A DNA stretch of 64,000 nucleotides from Chitinophaga sp. Ak27. Its GTDB lineage: Bacteria; Bacteroidota; Bacteroidia; Chitinophagales; Chitinophagaceae. Every line of letters begins with the position of its first letter. Positions within the stretch are counted from its first letter, which is position 1. The DNA is taken from contig NZ_JABAOB010000001.1 of NCBI RefSeq assembly GCF_012726295.1, positions 372,001-436,000 on the forward strand, in the 5' to 3' direction. A program made the translations under genes and the position numbers. The notes below the pieces were generated by a model. It made no database searches and was not told the origin of the DNA. It worked only from the letters and a program-made list of their open reading frames with translations. Below are positions 46,771-54,834 of the stretch, piece by piece.

Positions 46771-47266
46771 ACGTTTGTAGATTATGAGGGTTAAACAAAG
46801 GGGATTGAGATTTCAGAAAACCGGGAAAAGCTGTAATGATACGGCCACCACTATCTGTTAGCACGGTTAAAAAACTGGTAGGGAGCTGGTTATAATCAAA
46901 ACCTATAATATTGCCGGTGTTGATAACCCTCTGGAAATTGAGGGAACCAGAAACCGGACTTATAGGGGCAGTAAAGGCATCCCGTAGCAGTGATAATATG
47001 TCAATGACAGGAATCGTAAACTTGCTGACGGAGGGATGCCGTGGAATTTTGTAGTGATGCCTTTCCATAATATGTGCCAGTGCGTTCACATTGATGTAAT
47101 ATGATCGCCGGAATAGCTTTCTCCTGTCCTTCATAGGCACCTGTAGCATGGCTGTACCTACTAGGTCATTGAGCCAATTTTGAGTATCACTAAGCAGGAA
47201 GACCAGTTTAAGCCATTCATCTTCATTAAAAGGAGGGTTGAGATGTATTTTATCTGTTTGATCCAT
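46760..47266 (-). CDS. Putative BECR-type RNase toxin-like protein
   Basis: 168 residues. The C-terminal half reads like the barnase/EndoU/colicin E5-D/RelE (BECR) group of toxins: an HIMERH motif (about 67-72) on a helix, then a helix with DILSLLRDA, then strands TGNIIGFDY and LTVLTDSGGRIITAFPG (about 134-150). H67, R71, H72 and T147 would be the candidate active-site residues by analogy with the TAfPG-type nucleases. The first 60 residues are helical (SDTQNWLNDLVG). No secretion signal or pre-toxin domain is attached. Assignment rests on motif resemblance only. It is transcribed with the overlapping 223-residue gene and divergently from the XRE regulator. Confidence 0.5.
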   Translation of the reverse strand: MDQTDKIHLNPPFNEDEWLKLVFLLSDTQNWLNDLVGTAMLQVPMKDRRKLFRRSYYINVNALAHIMERHHYKIPRHPSVSKFTIPVIDILSLLRDAFTAPISPVSGSLNFQRVINTGNIIGFDYNQLPTSFLTVLTDSGGRIITAFPGFLKSQSPLFNPHNLQTYDI

Positions 47267-47423
47267 AGATTTAATATTTAAGAGGTTTTAAATCATGGAT
47301 ACAAGTTCAGATATGATAAAAAGATAATCTATACGCTATTGGGATGGATTACTGGGATAAAAGAGATACTTTAGTAAGTATTTAATCCTATTTTTGAGGA
47401 TATTTTAGCAAGTAGAAATTAGT

Positions 47424-47431
47424 TATATTTG
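47424..47431 (+). promoter_or_regulatory. Candidate -7 box of the XRE regulator gene
   Basis: TATATTTG is an exact TAnnTTTG element, but it ends only four bases before the first ATG (47436). Either the mRNA is nearly leaderless or translation starts at the second ATG (47451). Confidence 0.5.
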
Positions 47432-47435
47432 TACT

Positions 47436-47870
47436 ATGACATCCACTGATATGCGTAACAAAACCCATGAAGGACACAATATTAAGCGGTTCCGCGAAAT
47501 GCTAGGCATTAAGCAGGAGGCATTGGCATTTGAACTAGGCGACGATTGGAACCAAAAGAAAATTTCCTTACTGGAAGGAAAGGAAACTGTTGAACCAGAT
47601 ATATTGGAGCTGGTTGCAAAGGCATTAAAAGTGCCAGCAGAAGCTATAAAAAATTTTAGCGAAGAGGCAGCAGTTAATATTATTTCCAATACTTTTCAGG
47701 ATGAATCTGTTGCATACGCTCAATATTATAAATGCACCTTTAACCCTTTTGAAAAATGGGTCGAAACGGTAGATAAGAACGAAAAATTATACGAAGCTCT
47801 ATTGCAAAGTGAACGAGAGAAAGTTGAAATTCTGGAGAAACTGTTGAGCGAAAAGAAAGGGGGGAAGTAA
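47436..47870 (+). CDS. XRE-family helix-turn-helix regulator
   Basis: 144 residues (139 if the second ATG at 47451 is used, which fits the promoter position and the usual M-HEG start of this family). HTH_XRE at about 15-70, with KRFREMLGIKQEALA and KKISLLEGKETVEPD; after a linker comes a charged coiled coil (about 118-144). This type of regulator is standard in Bacteroidota mobile elements. It probably represses itself and the flanking genes; the ImmA-like gene 121 bases downstream may relieve it by proteolysis. Confidence 0.85.
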   Translation: MTSTDMRNKTHEGHNIKRFREMLGIKQEALAFELGDDWNQKKISLLEGKETVEPDILELVAKALKVPAEAIKNFSEEAAVNIISNTFQDESVAYAQYYKCTFNPFEKWVETVDKNEKLYEALLQSEREKVEILEKLLSEKKGGK

Positions 47871-47991
47871 ATTCTTGAACTCCGAACGACCTTCAATTGT
47901 ATATATTTCCCTTCTGGTTAATTATGAGTATGGGGTTGGGCGCTGTACCAACTGTCGGAACTCTTTTCAATTTTTTCACCTTTAACACCTA

Positions 47992-49164
47992 ATGGCAGAC
48001 AAAGCATATATAACACCAAACGTCCTCAAGTGGGCAAGAGAATCGGCAAGAATGTCCGAAGAAATTGCCGCTGCCAAAGCTTCTGTAACGGTGGATAAAT
48101 TAAAGGAGTGGGAAGATGGAACAAGCCAACCTACTATTAATCAAGCTCAGTTTTTGGCTAAAGCATACAAGCGGCCTTTTGCCCTATTTTTTTTACCTGA
48201 AATTCCTAGGGATTTTCAGCCACTGCAAGATTTTAGGAAAAAAGATTCTAAAGAGCTAACAACTTCTTCCATATTTATAATACGAGAAATACAACAGAAG
48301 CAAGCATGGATAAGCGATGTCTATTCTGAAAATGGAGAACATTCATTGCCTTTTGTGGGAAGGTTTTCAATTAAGGATAATCCCAAAATTGTGGCGCAGG
48401 ATATACTTAAAACATTAAATATTAATCCACCGAATTATAAAACGGACGCGCCAATAAAAGAGTGGATTGATGGGGCAGAAAAAAATGGAATCTTTGTTTC
48501 AAGAACAAGTTTTATACATTCCAAATTAAAACTTGATTCTGACGAAATTCAGGGATTTGCTATTTCTGATCGATACGCTCCCTTTGTTTTTGTTAATTCA
48601 GAGGATTGGAACGCCCCTCAACTGTTCACGCTTGTCCATGAAATTGCTCATATTTGGATTGCAGAAACAGGAATATCAAATGGGATTGAGCCGGAGATTA
48701 AAAACGGAGATAAGTTTCATCCTATTGAGCTTTTTTGCAATGAAGTAGCAGCAAATGCCTTGATGCCAGAGAATATTATATTGAATCTCAATTTAAATAT
48801 TTTCCAAAACTCAAAGGAAGTATTTAGAATAGCTAAAACATTAGGTGTAAGTTCATATGCTCTTTTGGTAAGAGTGAAGAATCTGGATTTAATATCAATT
48901 TCCGCATATCAGAAACTGAAAAAAGAAGCGGATATTGAATATCAAGAGTACCTAAAACGGGAATTAGAAAAGAAGGCGAAACAGAAGGATAAGAAAGGGG
49001 GACCTAACTATTTTCTTCTACAGTTAAATAGAAACAGCCGACTTTTTACTCAAACGGTTTTGGACGCATTTCGTGGCGGGTACATTGAACCGACCGTTGC
49101 AAGCAGTTTATTGAACGTACAGGTAAATAAATTTCAAAAACTAGAGGCGCAACTATATAGATGA
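47992..49164 (+). CDS. XRE + ImmA/IrrE family metallopeptidase
   Basis: 390 residues. An N-terminal XRE-like helix-turn-helix (about 5-60), an ImmA/IrrE (DUF955) domain with H216-E217-x-x-H220 in LVHEIAHIW and E251 in CNEVAAN as third ligand, and a coiled, Lys-rich segment (about 305-335) before a C-terminal helical part. Proteins of this type cleave or antagonise XRE repressors in response to damage or act as antitoxins. Its stop overlaps the following DUF4411 start by four bases (ATGA). Confidence 0.9.
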   Translation: MADKAYITPNVLKWARESARMSEEIAAAKASVTVDKLKEWEDGTSQPTINQAQFLAKAYKRPFALFFLPEIPRDFQPLQDFRKKDSKELTTSSIFIIREIQQKQAWISDVYSENGEHSLPFVGRFSIKDNPKIVAQDILKTLNINPPNYKTDAPIKEWIDGAEKNGIFVSRTSFIHSKLKLDSDEIQGFAISDRYAPFVFVNSEDWNAPQLFTLVHEIAHIWIAETGISNGIEPEIKNGDKFHPIELFCNEVAANALMPENIILNLNLNIFQNSKEVFRIAKTLGVSSYALLVRVKNLDLISISAYQKLKKEADIEYQEYLKRELEKKAKQKDKKGGPNYFLLQLNRNSRLFTQTVLDAFRGGYIEPTVASSLLNVQVNKFQKLEAQLYR

Positions 49165-49670
49165 ATGCAACGGCAAATAAATACTGTATTGATGCCAACG
49201 TGCTAATTCAGGCTTGGCAAAAGTATTATAATCCAAAATTCTGCTCTGACTATTGGAATGTTCTAATAGAGTTAGGCAAACAAGGAGTGATATTTATTCC
49301 CGAAATGGTATATGAAGAAATTGTAAGAACCGAAGATGATTTATCAAAATGGTTAAAGAACAGTGGGATACCAATTCATAAAATATCAGGACCTGTCACC
49401 GTTTGTCTACAGAAAATATATTCAAATAACCCAGTTCATAAGAATTTGGTTGATAATACTAAAGCACGTTCATTAGCTGATCCTTGGGTAATTGCACATG
49501 CGCTAAATGAAAATGCGACAGTAGTTACAAAAGAAGAAAAGGTTACGGCATTAAACTCTGTCAAAATAAAAATCCCCAATGTTTGTGAAAATATGGGTAT
49601 TCGTTGGATTAACGACTTTGAATTTATACAGGAACTAGACCTTCAATTTATGTGCTCATTAAGAAAATAG
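49161..49670 (+). CDS. DUF4411 (PIN-like) protein
   Basis: 169 residues. YCIDANVLIQAW (about 8-19) carries the first PIN aspartate, EEIVRTEDD (about 54-62) the acidic second cluster, and ADPWVIAHAL (about 110-119) the third. These are the metal-binding acids of PIN ribonucleases. The constant pairing of DUF4411 with an upstream ImmA/IrrE gene, overlapping by ATGA here, suggests a type II toxin-antitoxin-like unit in which this protein would be the RNase toxin. The activity is inferred. Confidence 0.85.
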   Translation: MNATANKYCIDANVLIQAWQKYYNPKFCSDYWNVLIELGKQGVIFIPEMVYEEIVRTEDDLSKWLKNSGIPIHKISGPVTVCLQKIYSNNPVHKNLVDNTKARSLADPWVIAHALNENATVVTKEEKVTALNSVKIKIPNVCENMGIRWINDFEFIQELDLQFMCSLRK

Positions 49671-49712
49671 GGATTGTATCTTGCCCCAAAATCACTTCTC
49701 CAATTTTCCATT

Positions 49713-50735
49713 TCATTTAGCCAAAAGAAATTTTTCAATTTGTTTATCTGTTATCATCCCTTGAGTAATAAATATATCCTTTATTCTGTCTAAGGGTAAA
49801 TTATTAGGCTGCTCTATTTTCCTTGCAAGGATCTTAAGAAGTGACACCGCAGTTATTAATGTCGTATTTATGCCAGTTTCTCTAAGGATATTCTTCAACG
49901 AAATATCGGACGCCGATTTAAAATTGCTCGATACAATTAAAAAATAAACAATACTATGTCCTGCCCTATTTAAAGTGTTGATATGCGTTTTAATATATTC
50001 AATGAATTTTCTATCCTCAGTTCCGATCTGGTAGGTCTCCTTCCTTGCTTTTGCATCTATAAGAATTGCGTACCCAAATTGTGTTGCTTTTGCAATCCCA
50101 TCAGGATTTCTACCTGTACCCTGTCCATAATTATGGACTTCGAAGCCAAGCATCTGAAATATTAGATTGACTTTCCTTTCAAATTCAGTACTTTTTTCTT
50201 CAGAAGTGGAAAGGGTTAAAAAATCACTGAGTATCGGTGGGATAAATTGCGAATATTTAAATTCAAGTGAATTATTGATTATGGGAACTTGGACATTCTC
50301 TTTTAATGCAGAAGGGATTAAGGGTATAATATCCAACCATTCAGGTTTGTCCTTGGCATAATTTAAAAACAACGAAGGTATTTCACTCCATTTCTTCTCA
50401 AACCTTTTTATATAAGAGCTTATTAGTGGTTTACATTTATAAAATCGCCATTCTGCTGCTGTTGGGGTTTTCCTAATTTTTCTTATCAGATTGCCATAAT
50501 TTTCCCAGTATTCTTCATCTCCGTAATCTTCTTGTCCAAAAGATTTACGGATATCTCCCATTTCTTCAACTAGATTTGAATAGAATAGGAAATGAGTAAT
50601 TACATGGTGCTCTTTTATATTTGTCTGTTTATAAAAATCTTTGCTTGAGGGCTGACGTCCCAGGTGTTCCTTTAATTTTGAATACTCGGATTTAATAAGC
50701 TCCTTGGTTACAGTAGTATCTTTAGCAATATTCAT
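49713..50735 (-). CDS. Lone nuclease with FokI-type catalytic domain and HNHre-like repeats
   Basis: 340 residues. The C-terminal half (about 190-340) aligns by eye with the cleavage domain of FokI: P211-D212-G, then D227-x-K229 in ILIDAKAR and YQIGTEDRKFIEYI, then a strand IVYFLIVSSNFK matching FokI FLFVSGHFK, and a final segment like FokI VSVEELL. The PD...DxK spacing is 15, FokI 17. The N-terminal half has two copies of the homing-nuclease-associated helical repeat (about 10-60, LGRQPSSKDF; about 80-130, RKTPTAAEW), which bind DNA in other proteins. No methyltransferase is near, so self-protection must work differently. It may be a defence or mobile-element nuclease; the target is unknown. 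Confidence 0.75.
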   Translation of the reverse strand: MNIAKDTTVTKELIKSEYSKLKEHLGRQPSSKDFYKQTNIKEHHVITHFLFYSNLVEEMGDIRKSFGQEDYGDEEYWENYGNLIRKIRKTPTAAEWRFYKCKPLISSYIKRFEKKWSEIPSLFLNYAKDKPEWLDIIPLIPSALKENVQVPIINNSLEFKYSQFIPPILSDFLTLSTSEEKSTEFERKVNLIFQMLGFEVHNYGQGTGRNPDGIAKATQFGYAILIDAKARKETYQIGTEDRKFIEYIKTHINTLNRAGHSIVYFLIVSSNFKSASDISLKNILRETGINTTLITAVSLLKILARKIEQPNNLPLDRIKDIFITQGMITDKQIEKFLLAK

Positions 50736-50824
50736 ATTTTATGACTTGAACCCTATTTTACATATTATCGTCACCTAAAAGAGGACGGTAAACATGGCAT
50801 AAACTGTAATCCCCCCTTGGGTCC

Positions 50825-51145
50825 TTATATATCGTTGCGTAATTTGGTGTTTAGATCGCAAATCTTTTGAGCCAAGTCCATACATGATTTTGTATCAAGC
50901 TTTCTTAGGGTATTTTGAACTTTCCCAATTGTTACTTCGCCTTTGTCATCATAAGTTGGCTCCTCTGTGGTTAGGCTATTATAGATAGTAAGCCAATCTT
51001 CTTTTAATTCCTCAGAGAAGTCTTTTTCAGTTAAAGTATGAAAACTTAAATATGCATACCATATTCTATCTCGTATGTCACTTGTTCCTGTTGCCAATGT
51101 ATTTACTGCAACACCGAATTTCTCTCTAGCGTAAGAATGTCTCAT
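50825..51145 (-). CDS. Unknown 106-residue helical protein upstream of the FokI-type nuclease
   Basis: A mainly helical soluble protein (REKFGVAVNTLATG, DIRDRIWYAYLSF, a Thr/Glu-rich middle and a C-terminal helix with CMDLAQKICDLNTKL). No family recognised. It precedes the nuclease gene in the same direction with an 89-base gap and could be a partner or inhibitor, but the gap argues against tight coupling. The 166 bases upstream hold no gene. Confidence 0.55.
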   Translation of the reverse strand: MRHSYAREKFGVAVNTLATGTSDIRDRIWYAYLSFHTLTEKDFSEELKEDWLTIYNSLTTEEPTYDDKGEVTIGKVQNTLRKLDTKSCMDLAQKICDLNTKLRNDI

Positions 51146-51311
51146 AATTTAGATGATCATTTAAGTTTTTTTTACATTTGGTTGCTTTCTGTCTCACAAG
51201 AATTACACTTTGAGGATTAATAGGTACTAAATATAAGCAATTTTCCATTTGTATGTTATTGCCGGTAGCTATGGCGCAGGAACATTTGGACTATCAAATC
51301 TCTATAATATG

Positions 51312-51866
51312 TTATTTTTTACATTCTTCCGCCTTTTCATAGGCACTGTCCATAATACGTTTTACTCCTTTCCCTTGCTGGGAATACATAAGGTTCCACG
51401 CCTTCTTTATCCTGTTATTTTCTAATTGTTGTTGTTGTATTTCCTTTTGGTTTTCGCTCCAATGGATACTAAATTTGTACAAATTCGTAAGGAGCAGCAT
51501 TGCTGCCAGCCAAAGGAACCAGCGGCCAAAAACAACTCTATAAAACAGTTTTGCATCCTGTTCCGGGAAAAGTAACAGCTGAAATTTTCGTATCACATTT
51601 TTAGGCTGTCCGGCAACCATCAATTTCATATCTATAATACCTTTTTTTACAATTTCCTGCATTGCCCCGGTATCTGTTGAAATGGTTACTTCCTTTGGTC
51701 GATCAAGTTTTCCTTCAAATTCGGTCAATTTCCCGGATAGAACATTGACTGCTTTAACCAGGTCGTCAACGGTTTTGGTGTGTAACTTTTGCTCCTCCGT
51801 AAACTCTTCCAGTACGAGTTCTAAACTTTCTCTTTCAATATCTCCTGTTTTTTGGGTGGTATCCAT
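51312..51866 (-). CDS. Coiled-coil, single-span mobilization accessory protein
   Basis: 184 residues: long N-terminal helices (about 10-60), one membrane helix (about 118-134, WFLWLAAMLLLTNLY) and a Gln-rich coiled coil (about 140-165). Genes of this kind regularly follow the relaxase in Bacteroidota mobilizable elements, and a role in docking the relaxosome at the membrane or coupling protein is likely, though unproven. It starts 26 bases after the relaxase stop. Confidence 0.7.
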   Translation of the reverse strand: MDTTQKTGDIERESLELVLEEFTEEQKLHTKTVDDLVKAVNVLSGKLTEFEGKLDRPKEVTISTDTGAMQEIVKKGIIDMKLMVAGQPKNVIRKFQLLLFPEQDAKLFYRVVFGRWFLWLAAMLLLTNLYKFSIHWSENQKEIQQQQLENNRIKKAWNLMYSQQGKGVKRIMDSAYEKAEECKK

Positions 51867-51891
51867 AAGTTTGTAATTTTCTGATTAGTGA

Positions 51892-52932
51892 TTAAATTCT
51901 GCGGGATTTCTGTTTTCTCTTTCTTCGCTTGATACCCTCTTCTGTCAACTCATATGGCAAATAGTTAAATGTGTCTACAGGCTGTAGAAGCAGCTCTAAA
52001 AGGTTACTCAATTCCTTTATTACAGGAACAATGGGGGAACGTTCAATATATGCTGCCTGCTGCGTTTCGCGGAGCATTCTTTGAGTAGGGGATAACGTTT
52101 GTTGCTTTGTAGTACCGTGCTGGATAGCTGCTTCGTATATCTTTTGTTCAGCCTGTTTACTTACCAGTTCTTGTTTTAGGGTTAAAATTCTTTCTATTTT
52201 TGCCAGCGAAAAACCCACCTCGCTACCTTTTGTTTTTACCTTTTTATCATCAATAAAGGAAATCCCACGGCCTTTAACCAACTTGTACCCTAAAGCCTGC
52301 ATCTTCTGCTCAAATTCAGAATAGTTACGCGCCTTCTCTAAGGTCTGCCGAATATCTGTTTTCAGTTTTTCCTTTCGCTGATCCTGCCGGGGCAATAGCC
52401 TGTCTTTAGGTGATAAGAAAGCACGAGGGCTTAATACTTCCTGTAGCTTGTACTGCTTTTCCAGTCTGCGGCAAAGTGCTGCCATTCTTTTATAACTATT
52501 GCTGTCACTGGCTACCTTACCGTTAAAACCAACCCGGTTAGCCGCAATATGGATATGCTGTTCATTGGTATCTTTATGTAACACGCAGATATATTGGTTA
52601 TCCGCTACGCCAAATTCCTTTGCGCATTCCCGGCCTATTTCCATTAGCTTGTCTTTGGAAAGACTTTCACCGGGGGCCAGACGGAGCGACAAATGAAGTA
52701 CCGGTTTTTCCACCCGCTTGCTCAATTTGGCGACATCTTTAAAGTCTTTTGCTAGTTCATATTTATTGCCAAAGCACTTGTTATAAAACAATACTTCCGC
52801 CCGGTCCTTGTGTTGCAGGTTGTCTTTTTGGGCAAGTTGCTGTTTCTGTTCTTCGGAAAGTTCTTTTTTATCTTCCAGGCAATAGCGAATACAATCGAAG
52901 AAGGAACTTCCTGTTCCTATATATCCAATCAT
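51892..52932 (-). CDS. Relaxase/mobilization nuclease (MobB-type, MOBP-like)
   Basis: 346 residues. Relaxase domain at about 1-150. The three-His motif is HKDTNEQHIHIAANRV (about 115-130), in the HxDxxxxHxH-NRV form of relaxases, and MIGYIGTGSSFFDCIRYCL is the typical start of this group. The C-terminal half is basic and helical. The enzyme nicks oriT, remains attached to the 5' end and leads the strand into the recipient. The catalytic tyrosine of this group is within the N-terminal third (Y4, Y17 or a nearby one), not assigned here. Its ATG overlaps the stop of mobC by four bases. Confidence 0.9.
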   Translation of the reverse strand: MIGYIGTGSSFFDCIRYCLEDKKELSEEQKQQLAQKDNLQHKDRAEVLFYNKCFGNKYELAKDFKDVAKLSKRVEKPVLHLSLRLAPGESLSKDKLMEIGRECAKEFGVADNQYICVLHKDTNEQHIHIAANRVGFNGKVASDSNSYKRMAALCRRLEKQYKLQEVLSPRAFLSPKDRLLPRQDQRKEKLKTDIRQTLEKARNYSEFEQKMQALGYKLVKGRGISFIDDKKVKTKGSEVGFSLAKIERILTLKQELVSKQAEQKIYEAAIQHGTTKQQTLSPTQRMLRETQQAAYIERSPIVPVIKELSNLLELLLQPVDTFNYLPYELTEEGIKRRKRKQKSRRI

Positions 52933-53309
52933 TGTAAATAGCTTTTGATTTGTATTGCCAATTCCTTAACCTGCAATGATTGTATCTTTAAATTGGCACG
53001 TTCAAGTGGGCTTAATTCTTCCATACCATTGCGCTTTCTGGCTATCTGGTTAAGGTTTGCCGCCATGTGGTTTAGTGTGGCCGTGAGGTTTAAAACCTCC
53101 CCCGGCAATGCCTTTTCTTGCCTGTCAATTTTTCCGGTCATGGCAATTTCCCGCAGGTATTCCGACACATTAAGGTTAGCACTTTGCGCTCTTGATTCTA
53201 TGATAAATCTTTCAGAACGGGTACATTTAACAGCTAATAATTGATCCTTCTTTACCGCTTTCTTGGGGCGGCCTCCCTTGTTCTTGGTTTGTGCATTCTG
53301 CTGCTCCAT
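52929..53309 (-). CDS. mobC: Mobilization relaxosome protein MobC
   Basis: 126 residues with a basic N-terminus (KNKGGRPKKAVKK), a ribbon-helix-helix part (about 30-65, ERFIIESRAQSANLNVSEYLREIA) and a MobC domain with NHMAANLNQIARK (about 83-95). It binds the oriT region and recruits the relaxase encoded by the overlapping next gene. The oriT candidate lies just before its start codon, where autoregulation is also plausible. Confidence 0.9.
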   Translation of the reverse strand: MEQQNAQTKNKGGRPKKAVKKDQLLAVKCTRSERFIIESRAQSANLNVSEYLREIAMTGKIDRQEKALPGEVLNLTATLNHMAANLNQIARKRNGMEELSPLERANLKIQSLQVKELAIQIKSYLQ

Positions 53310-53332
53310 ATCAACCTCCTCTTTTATTTTTT

Positions 53333-53420
53333 GAATGCGATAGCATGAAAAAAATTCCTCACCGAATGCGATAGCATGAGGTGAGCCAGACGTTTTGGTT
53401 TTACCAAAACATAGCTGGCT
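53333..53420 (-). other. Candidate origin of transfer (oriT)
   Basis: The 122-base gap between the primase-like gene and mobC holds two direct repeats of GAATGCGATAGCATGA (53333-53348 and 53364-53379), each with an ATGC-GATA-GCAT mini-hairpin; the second is embraced by CTCACC / GGTGAG. Next comes a nested hairpin: GTTTTGGT-TTT-ACCAAAAC (53392-53410) inside AGCCAG / CTGGCT (53384-53389 and 53415-53420). Iterons plus a hairpin next to mobC and the relaxase are the normal layout of oriT. The nick site is not identifiable by eye. Confidence 0.7.
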
Positions 53421-53431
53421 ACCTGAGCGAG

Positions 53432-54373
53432 TTAAAGTCGTCTCCCTATCCGCTGGCTTTCTTTTTGGCTGTGGTGATGATGAATAAGCCAGTCGTTTAA
53501 ATCCTTTCGGCTGTGGTAAAAGTCGCTCCGGTCTGTGTACTTGTTACCATCCCATTGCAAGGCTTTTCGGGTGTGATTCATGCCGGCTGTATCTCTGTCT
53601 AAAATCAAATGTACCTGCTTGTATTGCTCCATCAGGGGACGGCTTTTTTCAAAGAAGGAAAGAGAATTTAAAACAAGACAATTTGTCAATGGGGCTTGTT
53701 GGTTTCTGTTGATGGTGCAAAAAGATAAGAAGCTAAAGAAGCCTTCAAAAACGGCAATCTGTTCTGTGTGGTTGTCTACAAGCGTTATTTCCTTTGGGGC
53801 GCTGCTACCTTTAAAATTTTCGTTCCGTAGTTCATATCCTCCGGCATTGTTTTGGAAGCCGATAACGGTATGCTTCTTCCCATACAAAAGAAAATCCACC
53901 TCTTTGCAAAAGCGGCTGGCAATTTCCACCGGGATACATCTTTTTTGTAAGTAGTCCAGCAGGGATTGTTCTTTAAGCGGGCGGGCATCCAGAATAACAA
54001 TTTTGCTGTCGGGGGTATCTTTCTTTTCACCAGCAAAAGAAGCGGGGGCCGGGTGCTGGTTGCCTAAAGTGGTAGGCGGGTGAAAAGAAAAAGACGGGGC
54101 GGGTTGGTTTTGCGATAAGCGTTGCAACAGGTCAGCAACGCTACAATTAAAATAAAGCGTTCCGAAGTCCACCAGATTGCCGCCCTTCCCGGTTCCATGA
54201 TCATACCAGACGTTTAACTGCCGGTTTACTTTGAAGGATGGTGTTTTTTCCTCCCGCAACGGGGAGAGATACCAATAGTCTTGGTTTCTTACTTTTTGGG
54301 GTTGGTGACCCAATGAGGCCAAATAATCTACAAGATCAATTTGTTTTGCCTCTGCACACATTAAATTTTTCAT
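53432..54373 (-). CDS. Primase-like Toprim protein with degenerate CHC2 region
   Basis: About 313 residues from the ATG at 54373 (KNLMCAEAKQIDLVDYL); upstream in-frame codons look non-coding. The N-terminal part keeps the DnaG framework (REEKTPSFKV, WYDHGTGKGGNLVDFG), but none of the four CHC2 zinc ligands is present at its place (SPLR instead of CPFH; no Cys pair near DHGTG). The Toprim part has the glutamate in VFEGFFSF and DxD in LILDRDTAG. Related element-borne proteins prime synthesis on the transferred strand. It is the first gene in the mobilization region, just before oriT. Confidence 0.85.
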   Translation of the reverse strand: MKNLMCAEAKQIDLVDYLASLGHQPQKVRNQDYWYLSPLREEKTPSFKVNRQLNVWYDHGTGKGGNLVDFGTLYFNCSVADLLQRLSQNQPAPSFSFHPPTTLGNQHPAPASFAGEKKDTPDSKIVILDARPLKEQSLLDYLQKRCIPVEIASRFCKEVDFLLYGKKHTVIGFQNNAGGYELRNENFKGSSAPKEITLVDNHTEQIAVFEGFFSFLSFCTINRNQQAPLTNCLVLNSLSFFEKSRPLMEQYKQVHLILDRDTAGMNHTRKALQWDGNKYTDRSDFYHSRKDLNDWLIHHHHSQKESQRIGRRL

Positions 54374-54834
54374 ACACACGTTTTTCAGTTTCACATTAAT
54401 TGCACAATAGAAAAGGCTTGCAAGCAATTGGCTATTAAATAGCTATGCTCGCAAGCCGTCTTAAATCCATTAAAAATAAGTTCGAAATTTGTACAGGCAG
54501 GGCGACTGAAAGGCTAAAATCAATGTAACGATTTGTTACGCGATATGCCGAAAAGCCCGCAGATATTGTATCTGCGGGCTTTTTTAATTTTGCCCCATAT
54601 CATCTTATATCATCGAATTTCAAGTTGTCAGCAGAGTAATACCGTGAGTAGGTTTCAGAGTAACTTTACCTACTCTACGTAGATTACTCGTCATATATAT
54701 TAATTTGTATTTCAAATTATTACAAAGGATATCATCTTATTTCAAATGATATCAACGGCTTTGTCTCTACTCATTTTTTGGCTTGTGAGCCACGAACCAG
54801 AGAACATGATTTGTCCATTTAAAATGAAGAAGAA
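54374..54834. other. Non-coding stretch with several hairpins
   Basis: 461 bases without a convincing gene, rich in A+T. It holds an imperfect hairpin at about 54412-54456 (GGCTTGCAAGCA against TGCTCGCAAGCC), a short inverted repeat GTAAC-N5-GTTAC at 54525-54539, the strong terminator at 54551-54583, and two related blocks beginning ATATCATCTTAT (around 54597 and 54731), the second within GATATCATC...GATATCA. Position between the divergent primase-like and integrase genes suits a replication or attachment region, but this is unproven. Confidence 0.5.
54551..54583 (+). terminator. Strong terminator-like hairpin
   Basis: AAAAGCCCGCAGATA / TATCTGCGGGCTTTT, a perfect 15-bp stem with loop TTG, followed by TT and AATTTT. 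It stands between divergent genes, so what it terminates is unclear; a plus-strand RNA from the hairpin-rich region upstream would be a candidate. Confidence 0.75.

Noticed and set aside
53333..53379. CRISPR-like direct repeats
   Set aside because: Only two copies with a 15-base spacer and no cas genes; fits oriT iterons better. No CRISPR array was seen in the window.
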